From Clostridiales bacterium (GTDB taxonomy: Bacteria; Bacillota; Clostridia; Christensenellales; Aristaeellaceae), in the NCBI GenBank assembly GCA_022776785.1, contig JALFHA010000350.1, forward strand, positions 1 to 8,509: a stretch of DNA of 8,509 bases, read 5' to 3'. The notes beneath the pieces are model-generated. The model had not been told where the DNA came from, did no database searches, and was given only the letters and a program-made list of their open reading frames with translations. Below, piece after piece: positions 1 to 6,889 of this stretch. Position 1 is the first letter of the stretch; every line of letters starts with the position of its first letter. A program made the translations under genes and the position numbers.

Positions 1-92
1 AGACCCGCAAGACCCCGCGCAACCTGCGCCGCGCCGCGTATGTCTCCGAGAGCTACGCCGGCACCGTCAAGAAGCTCATCCCGTACAAGTAA
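1..92 (+). CDS. rpmI: 50S ribosomal protein L35, C-terminal part
   Basis: The frame starting at base 3 is open from the window edge to TAA at 90-92 and encodes the last 29 residues of a very basic protein. The ending K-K-L-I-P-Y-K, preceded by R-N-L-R-R-A-A-Y-V, is the characteristic C-terminus of bacterial L35, a small protein of the large ribosomal subunit. rplT follows 30 bases later, which is the conserved order infC-rpmI-rplT; infC would lie outside the window. The N-terminal half is missing only because the window starts inside the gene. Identification rests on the tail motif and the neighbour. Confidence 0.93.
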   Translation, partial: TRKTPRNLRRAAYVSESYAGTVKKLIPYK

Positions 93-122
93 GCACCAGC
101 CAGCAAGGAGGTTCAATCAATC

Positions 123-473
123 ATGGCAAGAATCAAAGCGGCAGTCAATGCCCATAAGAAGCGCAGAAAGATCATGAAGCTGGCCAAGGGCTACTACGGC
201 TCCAAGTCCAAGCAGTATCGCTCCGCTCAGGAGCAGGTCATGCGCTCCCTGCGCTACGCCTACATCGGCCGCAAGCTGCGTAAGCGCGACTTCCGTCAGC
301 TCTGGATCGCCCGTATCAACGCGGCGGCCCGCATCAACGGCATGTCCTACTCCAAGTTCATCTGCGGCCTGAAGAAGGCTGGCATCGACCTCAACCGCAA
401 GGTGCTGGCCGATCTGGCTGTCAACGACGCGGCGGCGTTTGCCAAGCTCGTCGAGGCTGCCAAGAACGCGTAA
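123..473 (+). CDS. rplT: 50S ribosomal protein L20
   Basis: This encodes a 116-residue basic protein, close to the usual 117-119 residues of L20, which binds 23S rRNA early in large-subunit assembly. Family hallmarks are visible along its length: N-A-H-K-K-R-R-K-I near residue 9, A-K-G-Y-Y-G near 21, S-L-R-Y-A-Y near 42, the R-K-R-D-F-R-Q-L-W-I-A-R-I-N-A-A-A-R block near 53-70, and G-L-K-K-A-G-I near 82. A good ribosome binding site, AAGGAGG at 105-111, sits 11 bases before the ATG. It follows rpmI by 30 bases and is followed by a terminator, so it is the last gene of the operon. In Bacillus L20 represses its own operon through a leader upstream of infC; that region is outside this window. 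Confidence 0.98.
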   Translation: MARIKAAVNAHKKRRKIMKLAKGYYGSKSKQYRSAQEQVMRSLRYAYIGRKLRKRDFRQLWIARINAAARINGMSYSKFICGLKKAGIDLNRKVLADLAVNDAAAFAKLVEAAKNA

Positions 474-494
474 GCCTTATGTGAATAACAGGCG

Positions 495-525
495 GGAGCC
501 GGGGATTTCTCCGGCTCCTGTTTTT
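495..525 (+). terminator. Rho-independent terminator after rplT
   Basis: GGAGCCGG (495-502) pairs with CCGGCTCC (511-518) around an 8-base loop. Five T residues follow at 521-525, then G and three more T. It lies 21 bases after the rplT stop and closes the ribosomal protein operon. The rest of the gap up to 638 holds no gene and no promoter that I can assign with confidence; TATAGG at 601-606 is only a weak -10 candidate without a good -35. Confidence 0.88.
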
Positions 526-638
526 GTTTATCCTGGAACAGGAAGCAAGAAATTGCCGCTTTTTTAAAGATCGTGCAGGCTTTTGGCCGTGCCGTGACTC
601 TATAGGGTGTTCGCGGACAGAGACAAAGGCAGAAGGGA

Positions 639-1139
639 ATGAATCGCTTGGAGACAAAGCAGGAGCGAGACGCGTGGTTTGTGCAGGCTGTGCGGGCGCA
701 TCGCGAGGCGATGTACCGCGTAGCGTTGTCGATGCTGCGTCAGCGCGCAGACGCGGAGGACGCGGTATCCGAGGCGACCATGCAGGCGTATGCACACATC
801 GGCTCGCTGCGCTCGCGGGAAAACGCCCGGGCATGGCTGATGCGCATCACCATCAACGCCTGCCACGCGGCGCTGCGCAGGAGGAAGCGCGAGGCCGTGC
901 GCGAAATCGGTGAGGCGGAGCTCATCGCGGATCAGCCGCAGGAGAGCCTTCCCCTGTGGGCGCTTGTCGCGCAGCTCCCGCCAAAATACGGCTGTGTGCT
1001 TCAGATGTTCTATGGCGAGGACATGCGCGTGGAGGAAATCGCCCGCGCACTGCGGCTGCCTAAGGGCACGATCTCCTCGCGCATCTCGCGGGGGCGGAAG
1101 CTGCTCAGGGCGCTGATCGAAAAGGAGGAGCGGCAATGA
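639..1139 (+). CDS. ECF-type RNA polymerase sigma factor (sigma-70 family)
   Basis: The 166-residue product has the two-domain layout of extracytoplasmic-function sigma factors, which direct RNA polymerase to a small regulon on an envelope or stress signal. Region 2 spans roughly residues 17-85, with A-E-D-A-V-S-E-A at the core-binding part and A-R-A-W-L-M-R-I-T-I-N-A-C in the -10 recognition part. Region 4 spans roughly 105-162 and has the helix-turn-helix V-E-E-I-A-R-A-L-R-L-P-K-G-T-I-S-S-R-I-S-R-G ending in K-L-L. No region 1 or 3 is present, as expected. The ATG at 639 is adopted, but the purine run AGAAGGGA (631-638) abuts it; an in-frame TTG at 648 would be better spaced, so the start is uncertain by three codons. 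The stop overlaps the next start (ATGA), indicating translational coupling. The specific ECF group and target promoters cannot be told from here. Confidence 0.93.
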   Translation: MNRLETKQERDAWFVQAVRAHREAMYRVALSMLRQRADAEDAVSEATMQAYAHIGSLRSRENARAWLMRITINACHAALRRRKREAVREIGEAELIADQPQESLPLWALVAQLPPKYGCVLQMFYGEDMRVEEIARALRLPKGTISSRISRGRKLLRALIEKEERQ

Positions 1140-2185
1140 CGGATAAGGAGCTTCGGGAGCGGCTGCACGCCGAGAGCGCGCAGACGCCCGATGGATTTGA
1201 CGCGCGGCAGGATGCGCTGCTCATGCGCCTGACGGCGGGGCGTGCGCCTGCGCGGGCAGGCTTTGGCAAGCGGACGCTGGCCATCGTGCTGGCGGCGGCG
1301 CTGCTGCTGGCGTGCGGGGCGGCGGGTGCCGCCGGGTATCTGGGGCTGGCCGGGTTTTGGTACAAGGCCAAGCCCGAGGCAGAGGGATTGATTCAAAGCG
1401 GTTTTGAGCAGGTGGGCGGCGAGGTCGGCGGCCTGAGCTTTACGGTGAAGGAGGCCGTCTGCGACGGGCACAGCATGGAGGTGCTGGTGGAGGTGCGTGG
1501 CCCGAAGGACATCCGCGTGATCGACGACTACGGCGAGGAGATGGAGACGCTGCTCATCGAGGCCGGGAACGATGCGAGCGGCCTGAGCGGGTATCGTGCG
1601 GCTTCGGTGATGCTCGAGCATGTGAGCGGCATCGGCTGGCTGTGTGCGGAGATGAACTCCACGCGCGGCGAGGACGGCGCGCTGCTGCTGTACATGAACG
1701 CGGAGCTGAACGAGGCTGTCCCGGGAGAGACGGTGCAGGTGGAGATTGAATGTGCCGTGTACACGCCCGGAGATGTGCAGGGCATGGAGCGCGGCATGCT
1801 GGCCTTCCAGATACCTGTGGCGAGGGCGGAGCGAGTCGCCTGCGAGACGAGCGCGGACTACGACGGCTGGCTGACGCTGACGGCGCTTGAAGCATCCTAC
1901 ACGCCGCTGGGGACGGAGCTGACCCTCACCTACATGCCGGGCGACCGGCTGCGGCGCGCGGAGATTCAGCCCTATCTGCTCGACGGCGGCGAAATGCTGA
2001 CGTGGACGGGCGGCATGAACCGCGAGTTTGCGGAGGATGGCTCGTGCACGCTGACCCTGCGCTTTGACACGCCGCGCACACTTCCGGACAGCCTGACGCT
2101 CGGCGTGGCGGGCATCGGCACGGCGTGGACGTTCGACATGCGCACGGGTGAGGCGACGGCGGTTTCCGTGAAGGAGGTTGAGTGA
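1136..2185 (+). CDS. Single-pass membrane protein, putative anti-sigma factor
   Basis: The 349-residue protein starts inside the stop codon of the sigma factor gene (ATGA overlap), the usual place for a cognate anti-sigma factor. It has a charged cytoplasmic N-terminus of about 46 residues, one strongly hydrophobic Ala/Leu-rich segment at about 47-70, and an external domain of about 280 residues that looks beta-rich, with many alternating hydrophobic residues. The N-terminal part has no Cys and no HxxxCxxC motif, so it is not a zinc-binding (ZAS) anti-sigma factor. The layout resembles clostridial sigma-linked membrane proteins annotated as DUF4179-like, but I cannot confirm that family by eye. 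The expected role is to hold the sigma factor at the membrane until an external signal arrives; this is inferred from position and topology. The next gene follows after one base. Confidence 0.72.
   Translation: MTDKELRERLHAESAQTPDGFDARQDALLMRLTAGRAPARAGFGKRTLAIVLAAALLLACGAAGAAGYLGLAGFWYKAKPEAEGLIQSGFEQVGGEVGGLSFTVKEAVCDGHSMEVLVEVRGPKDIRVIDDYGEEMETLLIEAGNDASGLSGYRAASVMLEHVSGIGWLCAEMNSTRGEDGALLLYMNAELNEAVPGETVQVEIECAVYTPGDVQGMERGMLAFQIPVARAERVACETSADYDGWLTLTALEASYTPLGTELTLTYMPGDRLRRAEIQPYLLDGGEMLTWTGGMNREFAEDGSCTLTLRFDTPRTLPDSLTLGVAGIGTAWTFDMRTGEATAVSVKEVE
2171..2177 (+). promoter_or_regulatory. Ribosome binding site fixing the start at 2187
   Basis: AAGGAGG inside the end of the membrane protein gene lies 9 bases before ATG 2187. 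That spacing favours ATG 2187 over the in-frame TTG at 2178, which directly abuts the site, and over ATG 2196, which is too far away. Confidence 0.82.
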
Positions 2186-2186
2186 C

Positions 2187-3371
2187 ATGAAGCACATGAA
2201 GCGATGGAGCGCGGCGCTGCTGGCGGCGCTGACGCTGACGGCGGGCGCGGCGAGCGCGGAAATCGTCCCGGCGGCAGCGCCGGACGGGCATATCACGCAG
2301 AGCGTCGTCATCGATGGCAAGGATGTGGCGGTGGACGCGGACATCTACGGCGGAACGGTGCAGGAGGTGCAGGCGTACCGCGTCTGGCCGCGCGATGATG
2401 GCGAGAGCCCGGCGGATGTGCGCGTGTGGCTGGGCGACAGCGAGATCGTGGACAGGGGGGAGAAGCGCACGCAGAACGATGTGTATATGAGGGCGGAAAG
2501 CGGTGCGCGGCTCTGGCTGACCTCCTATCTGACCCGCTTTGAAGGAGTGAACTGCGAGCGGCTGAACGCGGAGGGCTATTACTTCCTCAAGCTCTACGAC
2601 TGGGCGGATTCGACGAACACCTATCCCGAGCGGGTGGAAATGGAGGAGCTGGAGGGCTTCACGATCGACGAGGCCATCGGCAGCCTTGCGCCGATGATGG
2701 ACGCGCTCAGCGTGACGCTGGAGGCGCAGCCCTTCTACGGCTTCACAGTGAATCTTGATAAGCTGAATACGGCTCTGGCGGCACACCTCGACTACGGCGT
2801 CAGCCCGACGGAGACCGTCGTGGAGGACTGGTTCACAGCGGACGAGCACTACCGCCTGCGCCTGCCGACCCGCTTTCACGGCCTGCCCGTGATGCCGTGG
2901 CGGGTGCCCATGAACACCCTCGCCGGGGAGGAGACGGCGGATACCGCCGTGTGCGCGTGGATCTCCCGGCAGGGCGTGGAATTCATGGACATCGAGTTTG
3001 TACCCGGCAGGGAGGAGGCTGTCGGCGAGCCGTTTGCGCCGATTTCCGCGCAGGAGGCGCTTGAAATCTGCGCGCGGGAGGCGAGAAGCACGGTCAAGGA
3101 ATGGGGGCTAGGCGAGATTGGCAGGCACTACACGGGCGTGAACAATCCCCGCGTGAGCGAAATGAAGCTGGGCTATGTCCTCTACCGGGAGGGGGACGGG
3201 GAGAGCTGCCTTGCGCGGCCCGCGTGGTTCTTCCGCATCATCTATGATACTGTGGCGCTGCACGCGGTCAGCGATTGGGGAGACGGCCCTGTCGAGCATG
3301 AGGAGGCGGAGACGTGGAGCCAGACCGTCGCCGTGGACGCGGAGACGGGGGAGATGCTGCTGCGGTGGTGA
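2187..3371 (+). CDS. Exported protein of unknown function, third gene of the ECF sigma operon
   Basis: The product is 394 residues from ATG 2187. Residues 1-24 form a clear signal peptide: a basic start (K2, K5, R6), a hydrophobic Ala/Leu core, and A-S-A before Glu25 as the likely signal peptidase I site. No lipobox is present, so it is probably released or wall-associated. The mature part (about 370 residues) is acidic and rich in aromatic residues and Glu. Its end (W-F-F-R-I near 350 and V-A-V-D-A-E-T-G-E-M-L near 380) recalls the strand pattern closing PepSY-like and related exported domains, but I do not recognise the family. It lies one base after the putative anti-sigma gene, so the two are surely co-transcribed. 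It could be a ligand, accessory sensor or output of that system; no enzymatic motif is visible. Confidence 0.8.
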   Translation: MKHMKRWSAALLAALTLTAGAASAEIVPAAAPDGHITQSVVIDGKDVAVDADIYGGTVQEVQAYRVWPRDDGESPADVRVWLGDSEIVDRGEKRTQNDVYMRAESGARLWLTSYLTRFEGVNCERLNAEGYYFLKLYDWADSTNTYPERVEMEELEGFTIDEAIGSLAPMMDALSVTLEAQPFYGFTVNLDKLNTALAAHLDYGVSPTETVVEDWFTADEHYRLRLPTRFHGLPVMPWRVPMNTLAGEETADTAVCAWISRQGVEFMDIEFVPGREEAVGEPFAPISAQEALEICAREARSTVKEWGLGEIGRHYTGVNNPRVSEMKLGYVLYREGDGESCLARPAWFFRIIYDTVALHAVSDWGDGPVEHEEAETWSQTVAVDAETGEMLLRW

Positions 3372-3377
3372 TGGAAT

Positions 3378-3441
3378 AAAAAAAGCGCTCTGCCGCGTTC
3401 CCGATCAAGCGGGAAAGTGCGGCAGAGCGCTTCTTTCTTTT
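3378..3441. terminator. Bidirectional Rho-independent terminator between convergent genes
   Basis: A perfect 14-bp stem, AAGCGCTCTGCCGC (3383-3396) with its complement at 3419-3432, is extended inward by TTCCCG/CGGGAA (3398-3403 with 3410-3415) around a 6-base loop. Seven A residues (3378-3384) precede it, giving a U tract to transcripts of the minus-strand transporter gene. TTCTTTCTTT follows it (3431-3440), serving the plus-strand operon. The two stop codons are only 75 bases apart, so one hairpin ends both transcripts. Confidence 0.93.
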
Positions 3442-3446
3442 ACGGC

Positions 3447-4817
3447 TCACGCCCAAAACTTGTCGTACAGCCCGAACAGGAAGATGAACACCACAATCAG
3501 CGGCAGCACAACCGTCAGGTAGCCGCGCATCCAGCCGCGCACCTTCAGGCCGTCGCCGGTGTTGGCCTCGCGGGTGTAATTGTCCCAGCCCCAGCCATAG
3601 CGGGTGACGCAGAAGAGCAGGTAGATGAGCGAGCCCAGCGGCAGGAACAGGTTGCTGACGATGAAATCCTCCAGATCGAGCACCGTGCCGCCGAAGGCGT
3701 TCAGGAAGCCGCCCGACCAGACGGAGAAGCCCAGCACGCAGGGCAGGGAGAGCAGGATGATGAGCGCGAGATTGACGAGCGAGGATTTGCGCCGCGACCA
3801 GCCGGTCAGCTCCATGCCGCAGCAGATGATGTTCTCGAACACGGCCAGCACCGTCGAGAGCGCCGCGAACGCCATGAACAGGAAGAACAGGCTGCCCCAC
3901 ACGCGCCCGCTGGACATGTGCGAGAAGATGTTGGGCAGAGTGATGAAGATGAGGCTCGGGCCGGAGGTCTGATCGACGCCGTAGGTGAAGCACGCCGGGA
4001 AGATGATGAGCCCCGCCGTGATCGCCACGAACGTATCCAGCACGACGACCCGCAGCGATTCGCCCAGCAGCGCGTGCTCCTTGCCGATGTAGCTGCCGAA
4101 GATGGCCATGGCGCCGATGCCCAGACTCAGTGTGAAGAACGCCTGATTCATCGCCGAGACGAGCGTATTGACGACGCCGACCTCCTTCATGCGCGAGAAG
4201 TCCGGCACGAGGTAGAAGCACAGCCCCTCCTTCGCGCCCGGCATGAACAGGCTGTTGACCGCCAGCACCACCATGATGAGAAGCAGCGCGATCATCATCA
4301 CCTTGGTGACGCGCTCAAGCCCATTTTGCAGCCCGCGCATACACACGACGATGCCGATGACGACGACAACCACCATCCAGAAGGCCATCGTGCCGGGGCT
4401 TGCCAGCAGGCTGCCAAACGCCGCGGCGATTTCCTCCGCCGACAGGCCGGAGAGCCTGCCCGCCGCCGTCTGCACGAAGTAGTGGAGCATCCACCCGACG
4501 ACGGTCGTGTAGAACATCATCAGCAGGTAGCAGCCTGCCAGCGTCAGATAGCCATAAAGATGCCACTTGTGGCCGGGCCTTTCCAGCGCCTGAAAGGCGC
4601 GTACGGGGCTTTTCTGGCTGGCGCGGCCCACGGCGAATTCCATCGACAGGATGGGCAGCCCCAGCAGCACCAGAAACAGCAGGTAGGACAGCACAAACGC
4701 GCCGCCGCCGCCCTGCCCGGCGACGTAGGGGAATTTCCACACGTTTCCGATGCCGATGGCGCAGCCCGCGGAGAGCAGGATGAAGCCGAGGCGCGATTTG
4801 AGGGTTTCTCGTTTCAT
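3447..4817 (-). CDS. Sodium:neurotransmitter-symporter (NSS/SNF) family transporter
   Basis: The 456-residue membrane protein belongs to the LeuT/Tyt1/MhsT family, which couples inward sodium flow to uptake of amino acids or related amines. Eleven hydrophobic segments can be counted, as in bacterial Tyt1-like members rather than 12-segment LeuT. Segment 1 has the signature A-G-C-A-I-G-I-G-N-V-W-K-F-P-Y (17-31), followed by G-G-G-G-A-F (36-41). Aligned by eye to LeuT, Ala20 and Asn25 match the Na1 ligands Ala22/Asn27, and Ser321-Thr322 in segment 8 match the Na2 ligands Thr354/Ser355. Asp261 in segment 7 falls where LeuT has Glu290, the acidic residue that replaces chloride in chloride-independent members. 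The start at 4817 is chosen over an in-frame ATG nine codons upstream because AAAGGAG precedes it by 9 bases. The gene is monocistronic. Substrate cannot be read from the sequence. Confidence 0.95.
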   Translation of the reverse strand: MKRETLKSRLGFILLSAGCAIGIGNVWKFPYVAGQGGGGAFVLSYLLFLVLLGLPILSMEFAVGRASQKSPVRAFQALERPGHKWHLYGYLTLAGCYLLMMFYTTVVGWMLHYFVQTAAGRLSGLSAEEIAAAFGSLLASPGTMAFWMVVVVVIGIVVCMRGLQNGLERVTKVMMIALLLIMVVLAVNSLFMPGAKEGLCFYLVPDFSRMKEVGVVNTLVSAMNQAFFTLSLGIGAMAIFGSYIGKEHALLGESLRVVVLDTFVAITAGLIIFPACFTYGVDQTSGPSLIFITLPNIFSHMSSGRVWGSLFFLFMAFAALSTVLAVFENIICCGMELTGWSRRKSSLVNLALIILLSLPCVLGFSVWSGGFLNAFGGTVLDLEDFIVSNLFLPLGSLIYLLFCVTRYGWGWDNYTREANTGDGLKVRGWMRGYLTVVLPLIVVFIFLFGLYDKFWA

Positions 4818-4826
4818 GACGGGTTT

Positions 4827-4833
4827 CTCCTTT
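4827..4833 (-). promoter_or_regulatory. Ribosome binding site fixing the transporter start at 4817
   Basis: Read on the minus strand this is AAAGGAG, 9 bases before ATG 4817. The alternative start at 4844 would place the site inside the coding region and has no comparable site upstream. Confidence 0.82.
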
Positions 4834-4894
4834 GTTTGATGCAAATGCTGCGCGCGCGGACGGCGCTGACCGGCGGGCGCAGCAGCTTGCCTCT

Positions 4895-4903
4895 ATTGTA
4901 GCA
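4895..4903 (-). promoter_or_regulatory. Extended -10 promoter for the transporter gene
   Basis: On the minus strand the sequence reads TGCTACAAT: a TACAAT -10 element (4895-4900) with the extending TG one base upstream. No good TTGACA match lies at the right distance (GTATTG at 4917-4922 is the nearest), which is acceptable for an extended -10 promoter. Transcription would start near 4888, leaving a leader of about 70 bases. Confidence 0.6.
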
Positions 4904-4995
4904 TAGATTTGCTCGCAATACAGCAGAAGATGGGAATTTGATGCCCGGCAATGTGTTTTTCTGGTAAAGGTCCTGCAAAATGAGCGCAATTTGTC

Positions 4996-5023
4996 TTGCA
5001 AAAGCCGGCAGCTCTGATATAAT
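4996..5023 (+). promoter_or_regulatory. SigA-type promoter for the nucleotidase gene
   Basis: TTGCAA (4996-5001; four of six consensus bases) lies 16 bases before a perfect TATAAT (5018-5023), which also carries the extending TG at 5015-5016. Transcription would start near 5030, giving a leader of about 57 bases that includes the ribosome binding site AAGGAGA (5071-5077), 9 bases before ATG 5087. A small CCCGG/CCGGG stem (5034-5038 with 5047-5051) lies in the leader. An imperfect palindrome CAAAAT/AATTTG lies just upstream of the -35 and could be an operator, though the support is weak. Confidence 0.78.
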
Positions 5024-5086
5024 AAAAATAAACCCCGGCAACCGGTCCGGGACAAAAAATGATGAGGAAAAAGGAGAGATGGACAC

Positions 5087-6757
5087 ATGAAGCGGATTCT
5101 CGGTCTGATTCTGGCGCTGCTGGTGCTCCTTGGCGGCGTGGCCTGCGCGGAGTCGGCGCAGCCTGCCCTTGAAAAGGATGTCGTGGTGCTCTTCACCAGC
5201 GACGTGCACTGCGGCATCGATCAGGGCTTTGGCTACGCCGGGCTCGTCGCCATCCGCAGCAGCATGGAGGCCGCGGGCAACCATGTGCTGCTTGTGGACA
5301 ACGGCGACTCCGTTCAGGGCGAGCCTATCGGCACGATGACCACCGGCGAGGCGCTCATCGAGCTGATGAACACGGTTGGCTATGACATCGCCGTTCCCGG
5401 CAACCATGAGTTCGACTACGGCATGGAGCGCTTCCTTGAGCTGACGGGCAAGGCGAGCTTCCCCTACATCAGCGCCAACTTCAACAAGGACGGCGAGCTG
5501 GTGTTTGCGCCCTACGTCATCAAGGAGTTCGACGGCGTGAAGGTCGCCTTCGTCGGCGTCACCACGCCCAAGACGCTCACCTCCTCCACGCCCAAGTACT
5601 TCCAGGATGAGGCGGGCAACTTCATCTATGGCTTCATGCAGGACGAGACGGGCGAAAAGCTCTACGCCGCCGTGCAGAGCGCCGTGGACGCGGCACGCGC
5701 GGAGGGCGCGGCCTATGTCGTGGTGCTCGGTCACCTGGGCAATGAGGATTCCTGCTCCCCGTGGACCTATGCCGACGTGATCGCCAACACGACCGGCATC
5801 GACGCGCTGCTGGACGGCCACAGCCATGACACCGATCAGGTGGAGATGCTCAACAAGGACGGCCAGACCGTGCTGCGCTCCGCGTGCGGCACGAAGATGG
5901 CTGGCGTGGGCTGCCTGCGCATCGGCAAGGACGGCAAGCTCTCCACCGATCTGTTCCTCTGGAATAACAGCGTTGCCGCGCCTGAGCTGCTGGGCATCCG
6001 CAACGACGTGTACACTGCGGTCAAAACCGCGCAGGATGCGCTCACCGAAAAGCTCTCCGAGGTCGTTGCCAGAACCGCGGTCGAGCTGACGATCAACGAC
6101 CCCGTCGCCACCAAGGACGACGGCTCGCCCATCCGTATCGTGCGCCGCGCTGAGACGAACCTCGGCGACCTGTGCGCCGACGCCTACCGCGACCAGTCCG
6201 GTGCGCAGATCGCCTTCGTCAACGGCGGCGGCGTGCGCGTCTCCATCAAGGAGGGCGACATCACGCTGGGCAACATCCTCAAGGTGCATCCGTTTGGCAA
6301 CGCGATGTGCGTCATCGAGGCCACCGGAGCACAGATCCTCGACGCGCTGGAGTGGGGCGCGCGCGCTGTGCCCAGTGAGAATGGCGGCTTCCTGCAGGTT
6401 TCCGGCCTGACCTACGAGATCCACACCTACATCGAGTCCTCCGCCAAGGCGGATGAGAACACGATGTTCGCGGGCGTGGAGGGAGAGTACCGCGTCAAGA
6501 ACGTGATGGTCGGCGGTGAGCCGCTCGACCCCGAGAAGACCTACACGCTGGCCTCCCACAACTACATGCTCAAGAACGGCGGTGACGGCTATTCCATGTT
6601 CAAGGGCTGCAAGCTGCTCCAGGATGAGGTCATGCTGGATAACCAGGTGCTCATCAATTACATCACCGGCACGCTGGGCGGCGTGGTCGGCGAGCAGTAC
6701 GCCAATCCCTACGGCGAGGGCCGCATCGTGGCCGTCGAGGAGAAGCCGGCCGAGTAA
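5087..6757 (+). CDS. Secreted bifunctional 5'-nucleotidase/metallophosphatase (UshA/YfkN type)
   Basis: The 556-residue enzyme is predicted to be exported and to hydrolyse nucleoside 5'-phosphates, or related phosphate esters or cyclic nucleotides, outside the cell, releasing nucleoside and phosphate. Residues 1-21 form a signal peptide; A-C-A before Glu22 fits signal peptidase I. The metallophosphatase domain (about 31-290) shows all dimetal motifs: D39-V-H41, G-D74, G-N106-H107-E-F-D110, G-H216 and G-H245-S-H247. H107 and D110 correspond to the UshA catalytic dyad. The C-terminal nucleotide-binding domain (about 335-545) has N-G-G-G-V-R (379-384), H-P-F403 and G-G-D-G-Y-S-M-F (498-505), matching UshA segments that bind phosphate and stack the base. 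Length matches the family's roughly 550 residues. It is monocistronic, with its own promoter and terminator. Substrate preference cannot be read off. Confidence 0.96.
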   Translation: MKRILGLILALLVLLGGVACAESAQPALEKDVVVLFTSDVHCGIDQGFGYAGLVAIRSSMEAAGNHVLLVDNGDSVQGEPIGTMTTGEALIELMNTVGYDIAVPGNHEFDYGMERFLELTGKASFPYISANFNKDGELVFAPYVIKEFDGVKVAFVGVTTPKTLTSSTPKYFQDEAGNFIYGFMQDETGEKLYAAVQSAVDAARAEGAAYVVVLGHLGNEDSCSPWTYADVIANTTGIDALLDGHSHDTDQVEMLNKDGQTVLRSACGTKMAGVGCLRIGKDGKLSTDLFLWNNSVAAPELLGIRNDVYTAVKTAQDALTEKLSEVVARTAVELTINDPVATKDDGSPIRIVRRAETNLGDLCADAYRDQSGAQIAFVNGGGVRVSIKEGDITLGNILKVHPFGNAMCVIEATGAQILDALEWGARAVPSENGGFLQVSGLTYEIHTYIESSAKADENTMFAGVEGEYRVKNVMVGGEPLDPEKTYTLASHNYMLKNGGDGYSMFKGCKLLQDEVMLDNQVLINYITGTLGGVVGEQYANPYGEGRIVAVEEKPAE

Positions 6758-6807
6758 ATGGCCGACGCTTTTCGCACCGCAGATGGGCTAGGAATAACAG
6801 CATAGCG

Positions 6808-6860
6808 GGAGGCTTCCCGGCAGGAGCGCACATCACGCGCAGCCGGGGAGCCTCCTTTTT
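6808..6860 (+). terminator. Rho-independent terminator after the nucleotidase gene
   Basis: A 14-bp stem (6808-6821 with 6842-6855, one G-U pair) carries a 20-base loop that can itself pair GCG/CGC, and is followed by five T residues (6856-6860). It lies 50 bases after the stop codon. It has the same strong-stem, short-T-tract style as the other terminators here. Confidence 0.9.
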
Positions 6861-6889
6861 CTGCGCGCTGATACTGTTCTGTGTTAGGA

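Noticed and set aside
1010..2344. Minus-strand open frame of 444 codons across the sigma/anti-sigma genes
   Set aside because: It runs across three plus-strand genes and is Arg/His-rich without motifs. The plus-strand genes have overlaps, ribosome binding sites and recognisable domains.
3417..4901. Plus-strand open frame of 494 codons opposite the transporter gene
   Set aside because: It mirrors the NSS coding sequence, is extremely rich in His, Gln, Glu and Arg without any domain, and has no ribosome binding site. It is an antisense shadow of GC-rich coding.
5138..5149. Lipoprotein signal (lipobox) at Cys20 of the nucleotidase
   Set aside because: The residues before Cys20 are G-V-A, with Gly at the position that needs Leu, Val or Ile. 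A-C-A before Glu22 is a better signal peptidase I site.
4814..6559. Minus-strand open frame of 581 codons opposite the nucleotidase
   Set aside because: It crosses the intergenic region and both promoters, and shows low-complexity His/Arg/Val-rich shadow composition. The plus-strand frame has complete metallophosphatase motifs.
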